Assembly: GCF_009828015.1 (NCBI RefSeq)
Contig: NZ_WTYG01000001.1
Location: 1,073,803 to 1,137,802, forward strand
Origin: Qipengyuania citrea
Lineage (GTDB): Bacteria; Pseudomonadota; Alphaproteobacteria; Sphingomonadales; Sphingomonadaceae
DNA length: 64,000 nucleotides
Reading direction: 5' to 3'
Part shown: piece after piece, positions 47,452-57,800 of the stretch
Layout of the letters: every line of letters begins with the position of its first letter
Numbering within the stretch: position 1 is the first letter of the stretch
The notes under the pieces: generated by a model
Told to the model about the DNA's origin: nothing
The model's input: only the letters and a program-made list of their open reading frames with translations
Database searches by the model: none
Made by a program: the position numbers and the translations under genes

Positions 47452-47751
47452 ATGCCCATCGAAGAGAAAGCCTGGGAAGAGATGGTCAAGAACATACTGC
47501 GCGCCGAGATGATGCGCCGAGGGGTATCCTATGCTGGTCTCGCTGATCGGCTTGGCGAATACGGCATCGAGGACAACGAGCTCAACCTGCGTAACAAGGT
47601 GAGCCGTGGCCGGTTCACCGCCGTGTTCTTCATGCAATGCATGCAGGCCCTCGGCGTCGAATTCCTTCAGATTCCCCATGCGGTCGAGGAAGCTGCCAAA
47701 AAGGGCGCCGCGCAGAAGCTGGCGCGCAAGCCATCACAATCGAACGAGTGA
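47452..47751 (+). CDS. DUF6471 small HTH-like protein
   Basis: A 99-residue protein: WEEMVKNILRAEMMRRGVSYAG, LADRLGEYGIEDNELNLRNK and SRGRFTAVFFMQCMQALGVEF. This is the DUF6471 pattern, a compact HTH-like domain common beside mobile cargo. ATG 47452 with AAAGGA is preferred to GTG 47434. Placed as first gene before the methylase/helicase operon, a regulatory role is inferred. Confidence 0.75.
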   Translation: MPIEEKAWEEMVKNILRAEMMRRGVSYAGLADRLGEYGIEDNELNLRNKVSRGRFTAVFFMQCMQALGVEFLQIPHAVEEAAKKGAAQKLARKPSQSNE

Positions 47752-47803
47752 TCTCCCTCGCCGTCTCCACCACGAAATTTGTTTTCATCCGACAGGGCAA
47801 ACT

Positions 47804-50800
47804 ATGACCACCAGCATTTTCACCGCCTGCCAGCCGCGCCAAGACATACTCGACGGGACGATCTCGGAGGCCGATTTCGCCGCAAGGCTCGGCTCGGTCA
47901 TCTCGGGCGTAGGCTCGCCTGATTATGTCGATCCTGCAAGGTTCTTCTCCAACACCCATCCAACCGCTGGACTGCGCACCCTCATAGGAGAGGTCATGCG
48001 ACGTCTGTCAGGCAAGGGAGATGGTTCGGCGACCTTCCGTCTCGATACCTCATTCGGCGGCGGCAAGACACACGGCCTTATTGCGCTGGTGCATGCCGCA
48101 AGGTGGGGCAGCGCGCATGGCAACGAACTGCGTTCATTCGTCGGTGACGACGCCTTAGACGCAGTCGACGCGTCGGTCGCCGCATTCGATGGTGAGGCAG
48201 CCGATCCTACCAATGGACGGCTCATGGGCGACGGCATCCGTGCCTTTACTCCGTGGGGCGAGATTGCGTATCAGCTGGGCGGACCGGAAGGTTACGAAAC
48301 GGTGCGCAAGTCTGATGAGGCTCGACGCGCGCCTGGCTCGAGCACGCTCGGTGAGGTCTTGGGCGACGGCCCGTGTCTTATCCTGCTCGACGAGCTTGGC
48401 GAGTATCTGCGCAAGTGTCCTGACGCGCTGGGGCGCGACCAGCTGGCAGCTTTCCTCAAAGCTCTCTTCACAGCAGTTGAGGGTCGCGGAAACGCTGCGG
48501 TAGTGTTCACGCTGGCCGTTCGGCACGATGGTAAGGCTACCGACGCCTTCGCCCGCGAGAACGAAGAGATCGCCCGAATTATCGGCGAACTCGAAAGCGT
48601 GTCTGGACGCAAGGCCACTATCCTGAACCCCACCAGCGACGATGAGACGGCCGCAGTCCTGCGCACCCGTCTTTTCGAGCGGGTCGAGGTTCCCGGCGTT
48701 ACGGTCGACGCCTATGCCACGCTCTGGAACGACAACCGCGACAGGATCGATGCCGGACATCAGGGAGCCGACGCTCGCGACGCAATCGAGACATCCTATC
48801 CCTTTCACCCCGACCTGCTCGACACCCTGACGGGCAAGACATCGACATTGGCCGACTTCCAGCGTGTGCGCGGCATGCTGCGTATTCTCGCCAAGACGGT
48901 CGCCAAGGTATGGGCGGACCGACCCGATGACGATGGCCTAATCCACACTCATCACATCGACCTCGGAGACGAGGGGATTCGCCGCGAGTTCACGACCAGG
49001 CTGAACCAGTTACAATACGACTCCGCCATTCTCAACGATATTGACGGAAAGTCCGGCCGTCCCGCGCTCGCGGCGACGATCGACGAAGAGAAGTTCTCCG
49101 GCCTCTTGCCCTACACTAGCTACATTGCGCGCACGGTGTTCGTGCACACGCTGGCGTTCAACAACGATCTGCGTGGTCTGACGCCCGCACATCTGCGATA
49201 TTCGATACTCTCGCCGCAAGCCGACCTCAGCTTCGTCGCCGCTGCGGAGACTGCGTTTATCCAAGGATCGGCTTATCTCGATGACCGACCCACCGCACCG
49301 CTCCGCTTCAATGCCGAGGCCAACCTTACCCAGATCATCGCGCGCGAGGAGCGAGGTGTTGAGGCAGACGCGTTGCGAACCGAACTCGACAGCCGGATCA
49401 AGGACATCTTCACGACGAACAGCGGATCCTTCGAAACGATCTCGTTCCCCGCAGGTGCGTTCGACGTTCCCGACGATGTGGGTGACGGCAAGCCGCGACT
49501 CGTCCTCGTCCACCACCAAGCACTCGACATCGGAAACAATGTCGAAGAGGTGCCGGATCTGATCGCCGCCATCTACCAGCGCAAGGGTCAGGACGGCGTC
49601 GGGCTCCGCCAGCTGCGCAACAATCTAGTCTTCCTCGCTGCGGACGAACGCAACATTAAGCGTATGACTGATGCGATCTCCAGACATCTGGCCCTGCAGG
49701 AATTGCGACGTCCGGACCGTATCGGCGAACTCGCCGAGCACCAGCAGTCCCAGGTCGTGGAACTCGCCAGGAGGTCGGAGGCCGACATCGCAGTCGCCAT
49801 CCAGCAGTGCTACCGTCACCTTTTCTATCCGTCGCGCACGGCGCTGGGCGGTGGTCCCGTCACGCTGGATCTCGCTACGATCGACCAGACCTCAGCCTCG
49901 GAACGTCCGGGTTCCGGACAGACCCAGATCGTCCGTCAGCTGTCAGACATCGGCAAGCTGAAAAAGCCTGAGGACCAGTCTGACCAGCCCTCCTACATCC
50001 GCGACCGCACTCCTTTGAAGCGCAGCGGTCAGATCACTTCCGCGGATCTGAGGGCCGAATTCCGACGTGATCCCGCACTCCCGATGCACGTGGGTGACGA
50101 TCCCTTCCGCAAGCTCGTCCTCAAGGGTATCGCAGACGGGGTGTTCGTCTACCGGCGCGAAACCATGGTCGCTGGTCAAGGAGACCCCGCGCCCTCGATC
50201 GTCATCGATGACGCATCAATGGTTTTCACTTCGGAATACGCCCGCGACCACGGCATCTTTCCCCGGCCGACCCCGACTTCCAGTGGTGGTGATGATAATA
50301 CTTCGTCGGGAGGCTCCAAGCCGGACGAGCATGGTGAAGGCACGATGGAGATCGCGGGAGAGGAAAAGAAACAGACGGCTGGCACCGGGACCGCGACCTC
50401 GACCGGCGGCGGGAGTTCTAGCTCCGCATCAGATGGAGAGACGTTCATGGGCGAGGGCGTGCTCAAGGACGCCCTGACCACGGTCTTTCAGAAGGCGCGG
50501 TCCGCCAAGGTCGGGACCGTGTCACGCCTTTCGATCACTCCCTTCGAGATTTCACATTTCTATATGCTTCTCGCGGTCGTCGAGAGCATCCCCGGCGCCA
50601 CTCGCAGAGCGACAGCTAGCATCGAGTTCGAGACTGCCGACGCTTCAATCATCACGATGACGATCGAGGGGACCGTCGGTGACGCGAAGCTGACCAGGGA
50701 ATACGTCGAACCACAGCTGCGCGCTGCGACCGAGCGAAACGTCTCAACAGCCATCGAACTGACGTTCGCAGACGGGCTCACGCTGGACGGCGACGAACCC

Positions 50801-50872
50801 GAGAAAATCATAGAGCGACTGACAAAGTTTGGCACCGCCGCCGCCTTCGTCGAAGTCACAGCGGAAGGATGA
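47804..50872 (+). CDS. DUF499 AAA+ ATPase (BrxC/PglY-like)
   Basis: A large ATPase of 1022 residues. Walker A is in LDTSFGGGKTHGLI (K88) and Walker B in LILLDELGEYL (D196, E197), in the arrangement typical of DUF499 proteins. The middle is helical; residues about 820-880 are a Gly/Ser/Thr-rich linker, and the C-terminal 130 residues form a separate domain ending near KFGTAAAFVEV. The ATG 47804 has an AGGG ribosome site; the longer open frame upstream overlaps DUF6471 and is rejected. DUF499/BrxC-PglY ATPases are core parts of BREX-type phage defence. First large gene of the operon, 4 bases before the next. Confidence 0.88.
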   Translation: MTTSIFTACQPRQDILDGTISEADFAARLGSVISGVGSPDYVDPARFFSNTHPTAGLRTLIGEVMRRLSGKGDGSATFRLDTSFGGGKTHGLIALVHAARWGSAHGNELRSFVGDDALDAVDASVAAFDGEAADPTNGRLMGDGIRAFTPWGEIAYQLGGPEGYETVRKSDEARRAPGSSTLGEVLGDGPCLILLDELGEYLRKCPDALGRDQLAAFLKALFTAVEGRGNAAVVFTLAVRHDGKATDAFARENEEIARIIGELESVSGRKATILNPTSDDETAAVLRTRLFERVEVPGVTVDAYATLWNDNRDRIDAGHQGADARDAIETSYPFHPDLLDTLTGKTSTLADFQRVRGMLRILAKTVAKVWADRPDDDGLIHTHHIDLGDEGIRREFTTRLNQLQYDSAILNDIDGKSGRPALAATIDEEKFSGLLPYTSYIARTVFVHTLAFNNDLRGLTPAHLRYSILSPQADLSFVAAAETAFIQGSAYLDDRPTAPLRFNAEANLTQIIAREERGVEADALRTELDSRIKDIFTTNSGSFETISFPAGAFDVPDDVGDGKPRLVLVHHQALDIGNNVEEVPDLIAAIYQRKGQDGVGLRQLRNNLVFLAADERNIKRMTDAISRHLALQELRRPDRIGELAEHQQSQVVELARRSEADIAVAIQQCYRHLFYPSRTALGGGPVTLDLATIDQTSASERPGSGQTQIVRQLSDIGKLKKPEDQSDQPSYIRDRTPLKRSGQITSADLRAEFRRDPALPMHVGDDPFRKLVLKGIADGVFVYRRETMVAGQGDPAPSIVIDDASMVFTSEYARDHGIFPRPTPTSSGGDDNTSSGGSKPDEHGEGTMEIAGEEKKQTAGTGTATSTGGGSSSSASDGETFMGEGVLKDALTTVFQKARSAKVGTVSRLSITPFEISHFYMLLAVVESIPGATRRATASIEFETADASIITMTIEGTVGDAKLTREYVEPQLRAATERNVSTAIELTFADGLTLDGDEPEKIIERLTKFGTAAAFVEVTAEG

Positions 50873-50876
50873 GACC

Positions 50877-51356
50877 ATGGCGACCAGAGCTATCAAGGCA
50901 GAGCGCATGACGCTGCCGAACATCGAGCCGGCCTACGAGGTCCGCGCCAAGCGCCTCAAGGGTAATGAGCTCCAGATCGAGATCTGGCAGCTGCCGTCCC
51001 CGGCCAGCCCGCACATCATCGTCCCTCAGCGCGTCGCAGGTCTCGCGGGGCGCAACCTCGAGATCAACCAGGTCCGCATCCTCAAGAAAATGAAGGAAGC
51101 CGGGATCCGCCTCGACATCATGCCAGTCGACGGAATGCGCGCACCGATCCGCGAAGAGCAAGCCCTTCGTCTCGCCCTGCTGTTCCGGGTGCTCGCCCCA
51201 ATGCGCTCACGTGCACGAATGGTGGACATCGCTGAAGGTATCGAGGGCATGGCCCGCGAAGAAGCCGCCTACTGGCTTGGCATGGCCGTCCACCGCAAGA
51301 ACCCTCGCCGTGTGCTCAACGCGCTACGCGTCCTCCTCACTGCGCCCAAGCGCTGA
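50877..51356 (+). CDS. Small conserved operon protein, family uncertain
   Basis: A 159-residue basic protein: YEVRAKRLKGNELQIEIWQL, then PHIIVPQRVAGLAGRNLEI, VRILKKMKEAGIRLDIMP and EALRLALLFRVLAPM-like helices. No catalytic motif. Small proteins of this size sit between DUF499 and DUF1156 genes in similar loci (labelled DUF3780 or DUF7680 in different ones); I cannot decide which family this is. Four bases from the preceding stop, 19 before the methyltransferase start. Probably a structural partner in the complex. Confidence 0.7.
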   Translation: MATRAIKAERMTLPNIEPAYEVRAKRLKGNELQIEIWQLPSPASPHIIVPQRVAGLAGRNLEINQVRILKKMKEAGIRLDIMPVDGMRAPIREEQALRLALLFRVLAPMRSRARMVDIAEGIEGMAREEAAYWLGMAVHRKNPRRVLNALRVLLTAPKR

Positions 51357-51375
51357 TCGAACCGAAAGACATCCT

Positions 51376-54282
51376 ATGACCACCACACGCCTGATCGAAC
51401 GCTGGCTGCCTATCGCCGAGGTCGGCATCGAGAGCGTGCGCGAGCGCATACTGCCAACTGCAATGCCCGCTGTGAACTATCTTCACGTATGGTGGGCACG
51501 GCGGCCGCTGACAGCATCTCGTGCTGCTGTGCTTGCATCAGTGCTGCCCGAAGATACTGATCACGATGCTTTCATGCAGATGATGGGCATTCACGGAGAT
51601 CCTATCGCAGCTCGACACCGTATCGAGAAGGCCAACCGCGCCGGTGAGCGGCTTGGGGCAGCGGCTTACGGGTATAATCGTGCCTTTCTTCACAATCCCA
51701 CCGGCGAAGAGAAAGCGGCCATCAATGCAGACCGAGATCTAGTCGTGCTGGATCCAACTGCAGGGGGCGGAGCAATCCCTTTCGAAGCCCATCGATTGGG
51801 GCTTTCGACCATCGCAAACGACCTCAATCCAGTAGCCACCATCATCGAGACCGCAACGCTCGAGTATCCTTCGAAGTTCGGACAATCACTTTTCGATGAA
51901 TACCAGCAGTTAGGGCCAGAGTGGGCTAAGCAAGTTCGCGATCGACTTGACGGAGTCTTTCCGAAGGAGCCCGAAGATGACTGCAAGACAGACGGCTATC
52001 TTTGGGCACGCACGATCAGTTGTCCTTACTGCGATGGCACCATCCCACTGTCGCCGAATTGGAGACTAGCCGGTGATGGAACCGGAGTGCGACTGGTTCC
52101 CCACGTCGGTACCGGTCCAGGAGACAAGTCACGGCGTTGTTCATTCGAGATTGTCGGATCAGTCGGCTCTCAGTCTGAAGGCACCGTTGCAAGTGGCGAT
52201 GCCTCTTGTCCGTTTCCCGACTGCGGCCGTGCAATTCCCGGAGACGAAATAAAGCGTCAAGCGCAAGAGGGCGAACTCGGCGATCAGCTTTTCACGGTGA
52301 TCTATAAGCGGAAGACGACGACCAAAACTAAGACCGGCAAAGTCCGGGTTAAATGGGTCCGCTTTTATAGGGCTCCCACCCAATCTGACGAGAGCACCCA
52401 AACGATCGAAGACCTTCTTGCCGAGAGATTGCCTGGTTGGGAGGCTATGGACGTAATACCTACTGAACCGATCCCGGCAGGAAGTAAGACGGACGAAGCC
52501 TTGCGCTATGGCGCCAACACTTGGCGAGATTTGTTCTCGCCAAGGCAGCTGCTTGTGCATGGCGTCTGCGTCGAGGTCTTTCGCGAAATGCTCGAAAAGG
52601 ACCGGGCTGCAAACGCACTGACGGATGTTCGGAAGGCAGCTTATGTCTATCTCGCACTCGGAATGGACAAGCTGCGTGACTACAACGCGCGGATGACAAG
52701 ATGGCACGTCAAGCGTGAGACCATGGTCAATACATTCGACCGCCACGATTTCGCGTTCAAATGGTCCTATGCCGAAATGGCAATCGCGATGGAGGGGCAG
52801 GGTTTCGATTGGGCGATCAAGAATACTACTAAAGCCATGAAGGAATTAATTGGCATGGTAGGACACCATAAGCGTGGAGATCTGCTGGATAGCGCCGAGC
52901 CTGCCAATGCTTCAATAAAGATCACCAACGGTTCCGGCGCCTCCATGCCCCACATCCCCGACAAGTCCGTCGATGCAGTAGTCATGGATCCGCCTTACGG
53001 CGCCAATGTCATGTATGCCGAACTGTCGGACTTCTTCTATGTCTGGCTGAAGCGCACAGCTGGCCTCGTTGTCCCCGAGCTGTTTACCCGTCGTCTGGCG
53101 GACAAGGACGCCGAAGCTGTCGCCAACAAAGCCCACTTCAAGGGTCAGAAGGGTATGGCCCGGCTGGCGGACGACGATTACCGCGTGAAGATGGAAGGAA
53201 TCTTCGCCGAATGCCGCCGCGTCCTGAGGGACGATGGCATCATGACGGTGATGTTCACGCACAAAGACACTGGCGCCTGGGACGCGCTCGCCATGTCGCT
53301 GATGGATGCCGGCTTCGTCATCACCGCATCGTGGCCGGTCAACACCGAAGCCTCCGGCTCGCTCCACATCAAGGACAAGGCGGCAGCTAACTCCACCATC
53401 TTCCTCGTGTGCCGTCCGCGCGGCGAGGCGCAGGAGGAAGCGATGTATTGGGAGGACGTCGAACCCGAGGTCGCAAAGGCCGTTCGCTCCCGCGTCGGCG
53501 AATTCCAAGAAGCAGGCATTCAAGGGGTAGACCTGTATCTCGCCAGCTTCGGTCCAGCTCTGGAGGCGTTCTCTCGCCACTGGCCGCTCACCCGCGGAAC
53601 ACCGGCTCCCGAGCCGAAGCGCAAGCGCCGCTCACAGGGCGACATGTTCGAGGAGTTCGATCCCTACGCCGTCCGTCCCGAGGACGCTCTGAACGCCGCC
53701 CGGCGCGAAGTGAAGGCCTGGCGCCTCGCCCAACTCGCGTCAGCCAAGGCTCAGGCGGATATGGATGGCCCTACGGCGTTCTACGTCCTCGCCTGGGATT
53801 CCTTCAAGGCAGTCTCCTTCCCTTACGACGAGGCTCTCCGGCTCGCCCGGGCCGTCGGCGTGGATCTCGAAGACCAGATCATCGGACGTCTCGCCGAGAA
53901 GAAGACCTCGCAGGTGAAGCTGTGGGATTCTGCGACGCGGGTTGCCAAGGGCGCGATCGGTCCGGCCGACGGCAAGCGCGGCATGATCGACGCGCTGCAC
54001 CATGCAGCGAACACTCTGCGGATCCGAGGCGCCGACGCCGCCGTCGAGATGCTCGAGGCAGCAGGCATTGGGCAGGATGACGAGTTCAAGGTTGCCTTGG
54101 AGGCGCTGCTCGAAGTCCTTCCACCGTCGAAGACCTTCTCCGGCATCGAAGCGGACAAGGCCGTCAAGCCAGCGGCTGATGATTTCGATGCGCTCGAGAA
54201 GCTGCGCAGGATCGCCTATGAGAACGAGATCGATGAGCCGCAGCAGCTCGATCTCTACCGCGAACTGTTGGCCGAAAAATGA
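51376..54282 (+). CDS. DUF1156 DNA adenine methyltransferase (PglXI-like)
   Basis: A 968-residue adenine-specific methylase. DUF1156 at the N-terminus (AVNYLHVWWARRPLTASRAA), SAM motif DPTAGGGAIPFEAHRLG (D126), catalytic motif DPPYGANVMYAEL (538-541). Between them a zinc-ribbon-like pair CPYC (216-219) and CPFPDC (278-283). The DUF1156 methylase is the modification subunit of BREX type 3 (PglXI); here it likely marks host DNA at a specific motif. Its stop overlaps the next gene (ATGA). Confidence 0.92.
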   Translation: MTTTRLIERWLPIAEVGIESVRERILPTAMPAVNYLHVWWARRPLTASRAAVLASVLPEDTDHDAFMQMMGIHGDPIAARHRIEKANRAGERLGAAAYGYNRAFLHNPTGEEKAAINADRDLVVLDPTAGGGAIPFEAHRLGLSTIANDLNPVATIIETATLEYPSKFGQSLFDEYQQLGPEWAKQVRDRLDGVFPKEPEDDCKTDGYLWARTISCPYCDGTIPLSPNWRLAGDGTGVRLVPHVGTGPGDKSRRCSFEIVGSVGSQSEGTVASGDASCPFPDCGRAIPGDEIKRQAQEGELGDQLFTVIYKRKTTTKTKTGKVRVKWVRFYRAPTQSDESTQTIEDLLAERLPGWEAMDVIPTEPIPAGSKTDEALRYGANTWRDLFSPRQLLVHGVCVEVFREMLEKDRAANALTDVRKAAYVYLALGMDKLRDYNARMTRWHVKRETMVNTFDRHDFAFKWSYAEMAIAMEGQGFDWAIKNTTKAMKELIGMVGHHKRGDLLDSAEPANASIKITNGSGASMPHIPDKSVDAVVMDPPYGANVMYAELSDFFYVWLKRTAGLVVPELFTRRLADKDAEAVANKAHFKGQKGMARLADDDYRVKMEGIFAECRRVLRDDGIMTVMFTHKDTGAWDALAMSLMDAGFVITASWPVNTEASGSLHIKDKAAANSTIFLVCRPRGEAQEEAMYWEDVEPEVAKAVRSRVGEFQEAGIQGVDLYLASFGPALEAFSRHWPLTRGTPAPEPKRKRRSQGDMFEEFDPYAVRPEDALNAARREVKAWRLAQLASAKAQADMDGPTAFYVLAWDSFKAVSFPYDEALRLARAVGVDLEDQIIGRLAEKKTSQVKLWDSATRVAKGAIGPADGKRGMIDALHHAANTLRIRGADAAVEMLEAAGIGQDDEFKVALEALLEVLPPSKTFSGIEADKAVKPAADDFDALEKLRRIAYENEIDEPQQLDLYRELLAEK

Positions 54283-54683
54283 ACCGGACGGACGAACAGA
54301 GGCAGGCGGAGGTCGATCGCATCAACGCGAACCAGTCGGCCAATGACAATCAGCGCGACGCTTTCGTGGCACTTGGGCACACCGTCCTGTTTACGGCGTC
54401 GATCTCCTTCATGGGTGACGTGAGGCCGGCAGCAGAAATCGAACACTTGTGGCTCCTGTTCGCGGCGTGGTTCATCAGTGTCGTGGGCCTCTTCGCACTG
54501 ACGTTTAGCTTTCAGCTCGCCAATGCGGACAACAACCGTCGCGTCGATCAGATTCATGACGACAGCGCCGACGACCGCAACATATGGCTCGAGGTGAGCA
54601 ACGAGATAGGGTTGTGGACATTTCCGGCTGCCATGACCGCAACCATGGCCTTCGCGGGCCTAAACCTATGGAGCGTCACATGA
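54279..54683 (+). CDS. Small membrane protein inside the defence operon
   Basis: A 134-residue protein with three hydrophobic segments (FVALGHTVLFTASISFMG, LWLLFAAWFISVVGLFALTF, TFPAAMTATMAFAGLNLW) and a hydrophilic N-terminus. It overlaps the methyltransferase by 4 bases and the next small gene by 4 bases, so it is translated with them. Not recognised. A membrane partner in a restriction-like operon could serve as an anchor or an effector; this is inference. Confidence 0.7.
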   Translation: MNRTDEQRQAEVDRINANQSANDNQRDAFVALGHTVLFTASISFMGDVRPAAEIEHLWLLFAAWFISVVGLFALTFSFQLANADNNRRVDQIHDDSADDRNIWLEVSNEIGLWTFPAAMTATMAFAGLNLWSVT

Positions 54684-54811
54684 GCAGAGATCGATCTGGC
54701 GGATACGAGGAACGTGGGAACGGCGGACCGCGCCGGGTGCCGCCGAAACCGGCGCCATCCCCCGCGCCCACTCCGCGGCCTACACCCACGCCGTCGCCTT
54801 CAAAGAAGTAG
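54680..54811 (+). CDS. Proline-rich small peptide
   Basis: A 43-residue frame starting ATG at 54680 within the stop of the membrane-protein gene (ATGA overlap). First half charged (RDRSGGYEERGNGGPRR), second half a Pro-Thr-Ser run (PAPTPRPTPTPSPSKK). It ends 15 bases before the helicase. The overlap pattern argues for a real gene; low-complexity composition argues caution. Confidence 0.5.
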   Translation: MSRDRSGGYEERGNGGPRRVPPKPAPSPAPTPRPTPTPSPSKK

Positions 54812-54826
54812 AGCCGGGCTTCCTTT

Positions 54827-57800
54827 ATGCTGCTTTCCGATCGCAACTGGCAAATCAAGTATAACCGCGAGGACGGCGATCTCGTCTCGCGGTTCTACGT
54901 GCCCGTCCTGTCCAGCGCGATCCGCTACGACAGGACCACCGGTTACTTTCGGGCGGGCAGCCTGGCACTGGCTGCACGTGGACTGGAGCATCTAGTCCTC
55001 AACAACGGCAAGATGCGGCTACTTGTCGGTTGCACCCTTGGACAGGACGAGGTCAATGCCATCGAGCGCGGCATGGAGATGGAGGAGGTCTTCGGACGGA
55101 AGGCCGATCTCAGCCTAGCAGATGATGTGTCGGTGACAGATCGTGAGGCATTGGAACTGCTCGCCTGGATGGTCGGTCGGCAGCTTCTGGAAGTGAAGCT
55201 TGCGGTCCCATGTAACGAACAGCGGCGGCCCATAGAGGGTAATGCCATTTTCCATGAAAAAGCGGGCATCATCGAGGACAAGACCGGTGACCGCCTGGCC
55301 TTCGTGGGGTCGATCAACGAGACCGTCCAAGGCTGGATGCACAACAGCGAGACGTTCAACGTTTTCACGTCCTATGGTCCTGCCGTGGCCTATGTCGACG
55401 CCGAGGAGGAGTCTTTCCGACGCTACTGGGAAGACAAGGCGACCAAGTCACGCATTTACGACTTCCCGACCGCCCTACGCGACGACCTGCTCAAGTTCTT
55501 GCCACCCGATGACGAACTGCCCGCTCGGCTCAGGCGATTCCAGGACGTGGACGAGCTTCCCGTTTCCCAGCCGGAGAACGAGCCTACGCAGATCGAAGAC
55601 GTGGAAGCCATGCGCGAGGAGTTCTGGGATCAGATCCGAACCGCGGCCAGTTCTGCCAACGGAGGTGTCTGGGTGGGCGAGGCCACTAGCCCGCTGGATG
55701 CGTGGCCCCATCAGCGGCGCGCCTTCCTTCGCATGTATGGCGAGACCGCCTCGCATGTGCCGCGCTTGCTGATTGCCGACGAGGTCGGTCTCGGCAAGAC
55801 CGTGCAGGCCGGTCTTCTGATACGGCAGTCTTGGATGGCTGGCAGGCTGAAGCGGGCGATAATTCTTGCCCCGGCCAACGTCTGCACGCAGTGGCAAGCC
55901 GAGCTGCGCGAGAAGTTCGCGATCGACTGGCCCATCTACGACGGCGCGTGTCTGCGGCGATACGATGCCGTCACGCAGAGCTACGTGGAGACACCAGTCT
56001 CTCGTGACGAATGGAGCAACGAGCCCTTCGTCATCATGTCCAGCCACCTCGCACGACGCAGGGACCGTCGTCCTGAATTGCTGGGGGCAGAGCCGTGGGA
56101 TCTAGTCGTCATCGACGAAGCGCACCACGCCCGCTGCAAACGCAGCCGTGACCGCGTCGAGCCAAACATGCTCATGCGGCTTCTTCGCGGCCTTAAGGAA
56201 CGGACATCCGGCCTCGTGCTGCTGACGGCAACGCCGCTCCAGACGCACGCGATGGAGCTCTACGACCTATTATCGCTCCTGGGCCTCCCGCCGGAATGGG
56301 ACGCCGAGTCATATCAGCGCTATTTCGAGGCACTCGCCCAACCGGCCATACCGGTCGACAGATTCGAAGAATGTGCACGCCTGTTCCGCGCGACGGAAGG
56401 CTTTCACGGAACGCTCGACGACGGCGCGGGCGCACGTATGGGCGGCGACATCACCGGGGCGCTATCCCGCCTACGCGCGCGGAGGATCCTATCCGCCCTT
56501 CGAGGTCAGGCCTCCATACCTCGCCGCCGACTGTCGTCGGAGGATAGGCAGGCAGCGGTGCGCCTCATGAAGCGCTGGACGCCGGTTGCCGCGCTGATGT
56601 CACGGCACACTCGCGCACTCCTGCGTCGTTACCAGGCTGAGGGGAAGCTGGACGCACGGATAGCCACACGTCAGGTGGCCGACCGCTTCATCGAAATGGA
56701 GCCGGCGGAGCGCGACATCTATCGAAGGGTAGAGGACTTCCTGCGGGCTTCCTATGCCCAAGCAGAACAATCGCGCCGCAATGCCGTAGGTTTCATCCTC
56801 ACAATCTACCGCAAGCGCCTTTCCTCCAGCTTCGCCGCGCTAGCCAGCAGTCTTCAGGGTCGCCTGGATCGCAACGTCAACGACGATCAGTTCGATCTCG
56901 AAGAGGCGGGTGAGGAAACCGACGTCGAGGAACTGGAGCTGCAAGAGCGGCAGGCCCGACAGATCCTCGAGGCCAATGGCATCGCTGAAATTCTAGCCGA
57001 CGTGTCGAAACTTCCAGTCGACACAAAGGCACGTGCCCTCCGAGACGAACTCGCCCAGCTCAAAGCTGATGGCTATGACCAGACGATGGTCTTCACCGGC
57101 TATACCGATACAATGGACGGCTTGCGGGACTGGCTAGCGGAAGAAACCGGGCGCGAGGTGCTCTGCTTCTCAGGCCGTGGTGGCGAGGTCAGGACACCGG
57201 ACGGCGGATGGAAACTCGTTTCGCGCGCGGACATCAAGAAGCGCTTCCGTGAGGGAAAAGGCGACATCCTGCTGTGCACGGATGCCGCCGCTGAAGGCCT
57301 GAACTTTCAGTTCTGCGGCTCGCTGATCAACTACGACATGCCGTGGAACCCGATGCGAGTCGAGCAGCGCATCGGTCGCATAGACCGCCTGGGGCAAAGG
57401 TTCGAAGACATCCGCATCGTCAATCTGCACTACAAGGACACGGTCGAAACCGAGGTCTATTGCGCGCTGTCGAGCCGCATTCGTCTGTTCGAGGACATGG
57501 TGGGAGGCCTTCAGCCTATCCTATCGGCAGTGAGCAAGGAGATCGGAGCGATCGCGCTGGCCGGTGGATCGGTCGATGTGGAGGACACCCTCGGAACCAC
57601 GATCGACCAGGTGGAAGCCCCGACGGTCGACATCGACGATCAGGATTTCTTTGGGGAGATGCCGGAGATGGGCGTCCCTGCCATCGATCTGGCCTTCATC
57701 GCCCGCGCCGTCGGCGACAGCAATCTTGTCCCTCCAGGCTACGAGGTCCGCCAGCTGGGGACCGAGGACTTCGTGGTGGAGGAGCCGCAGTCTCGCCGAC

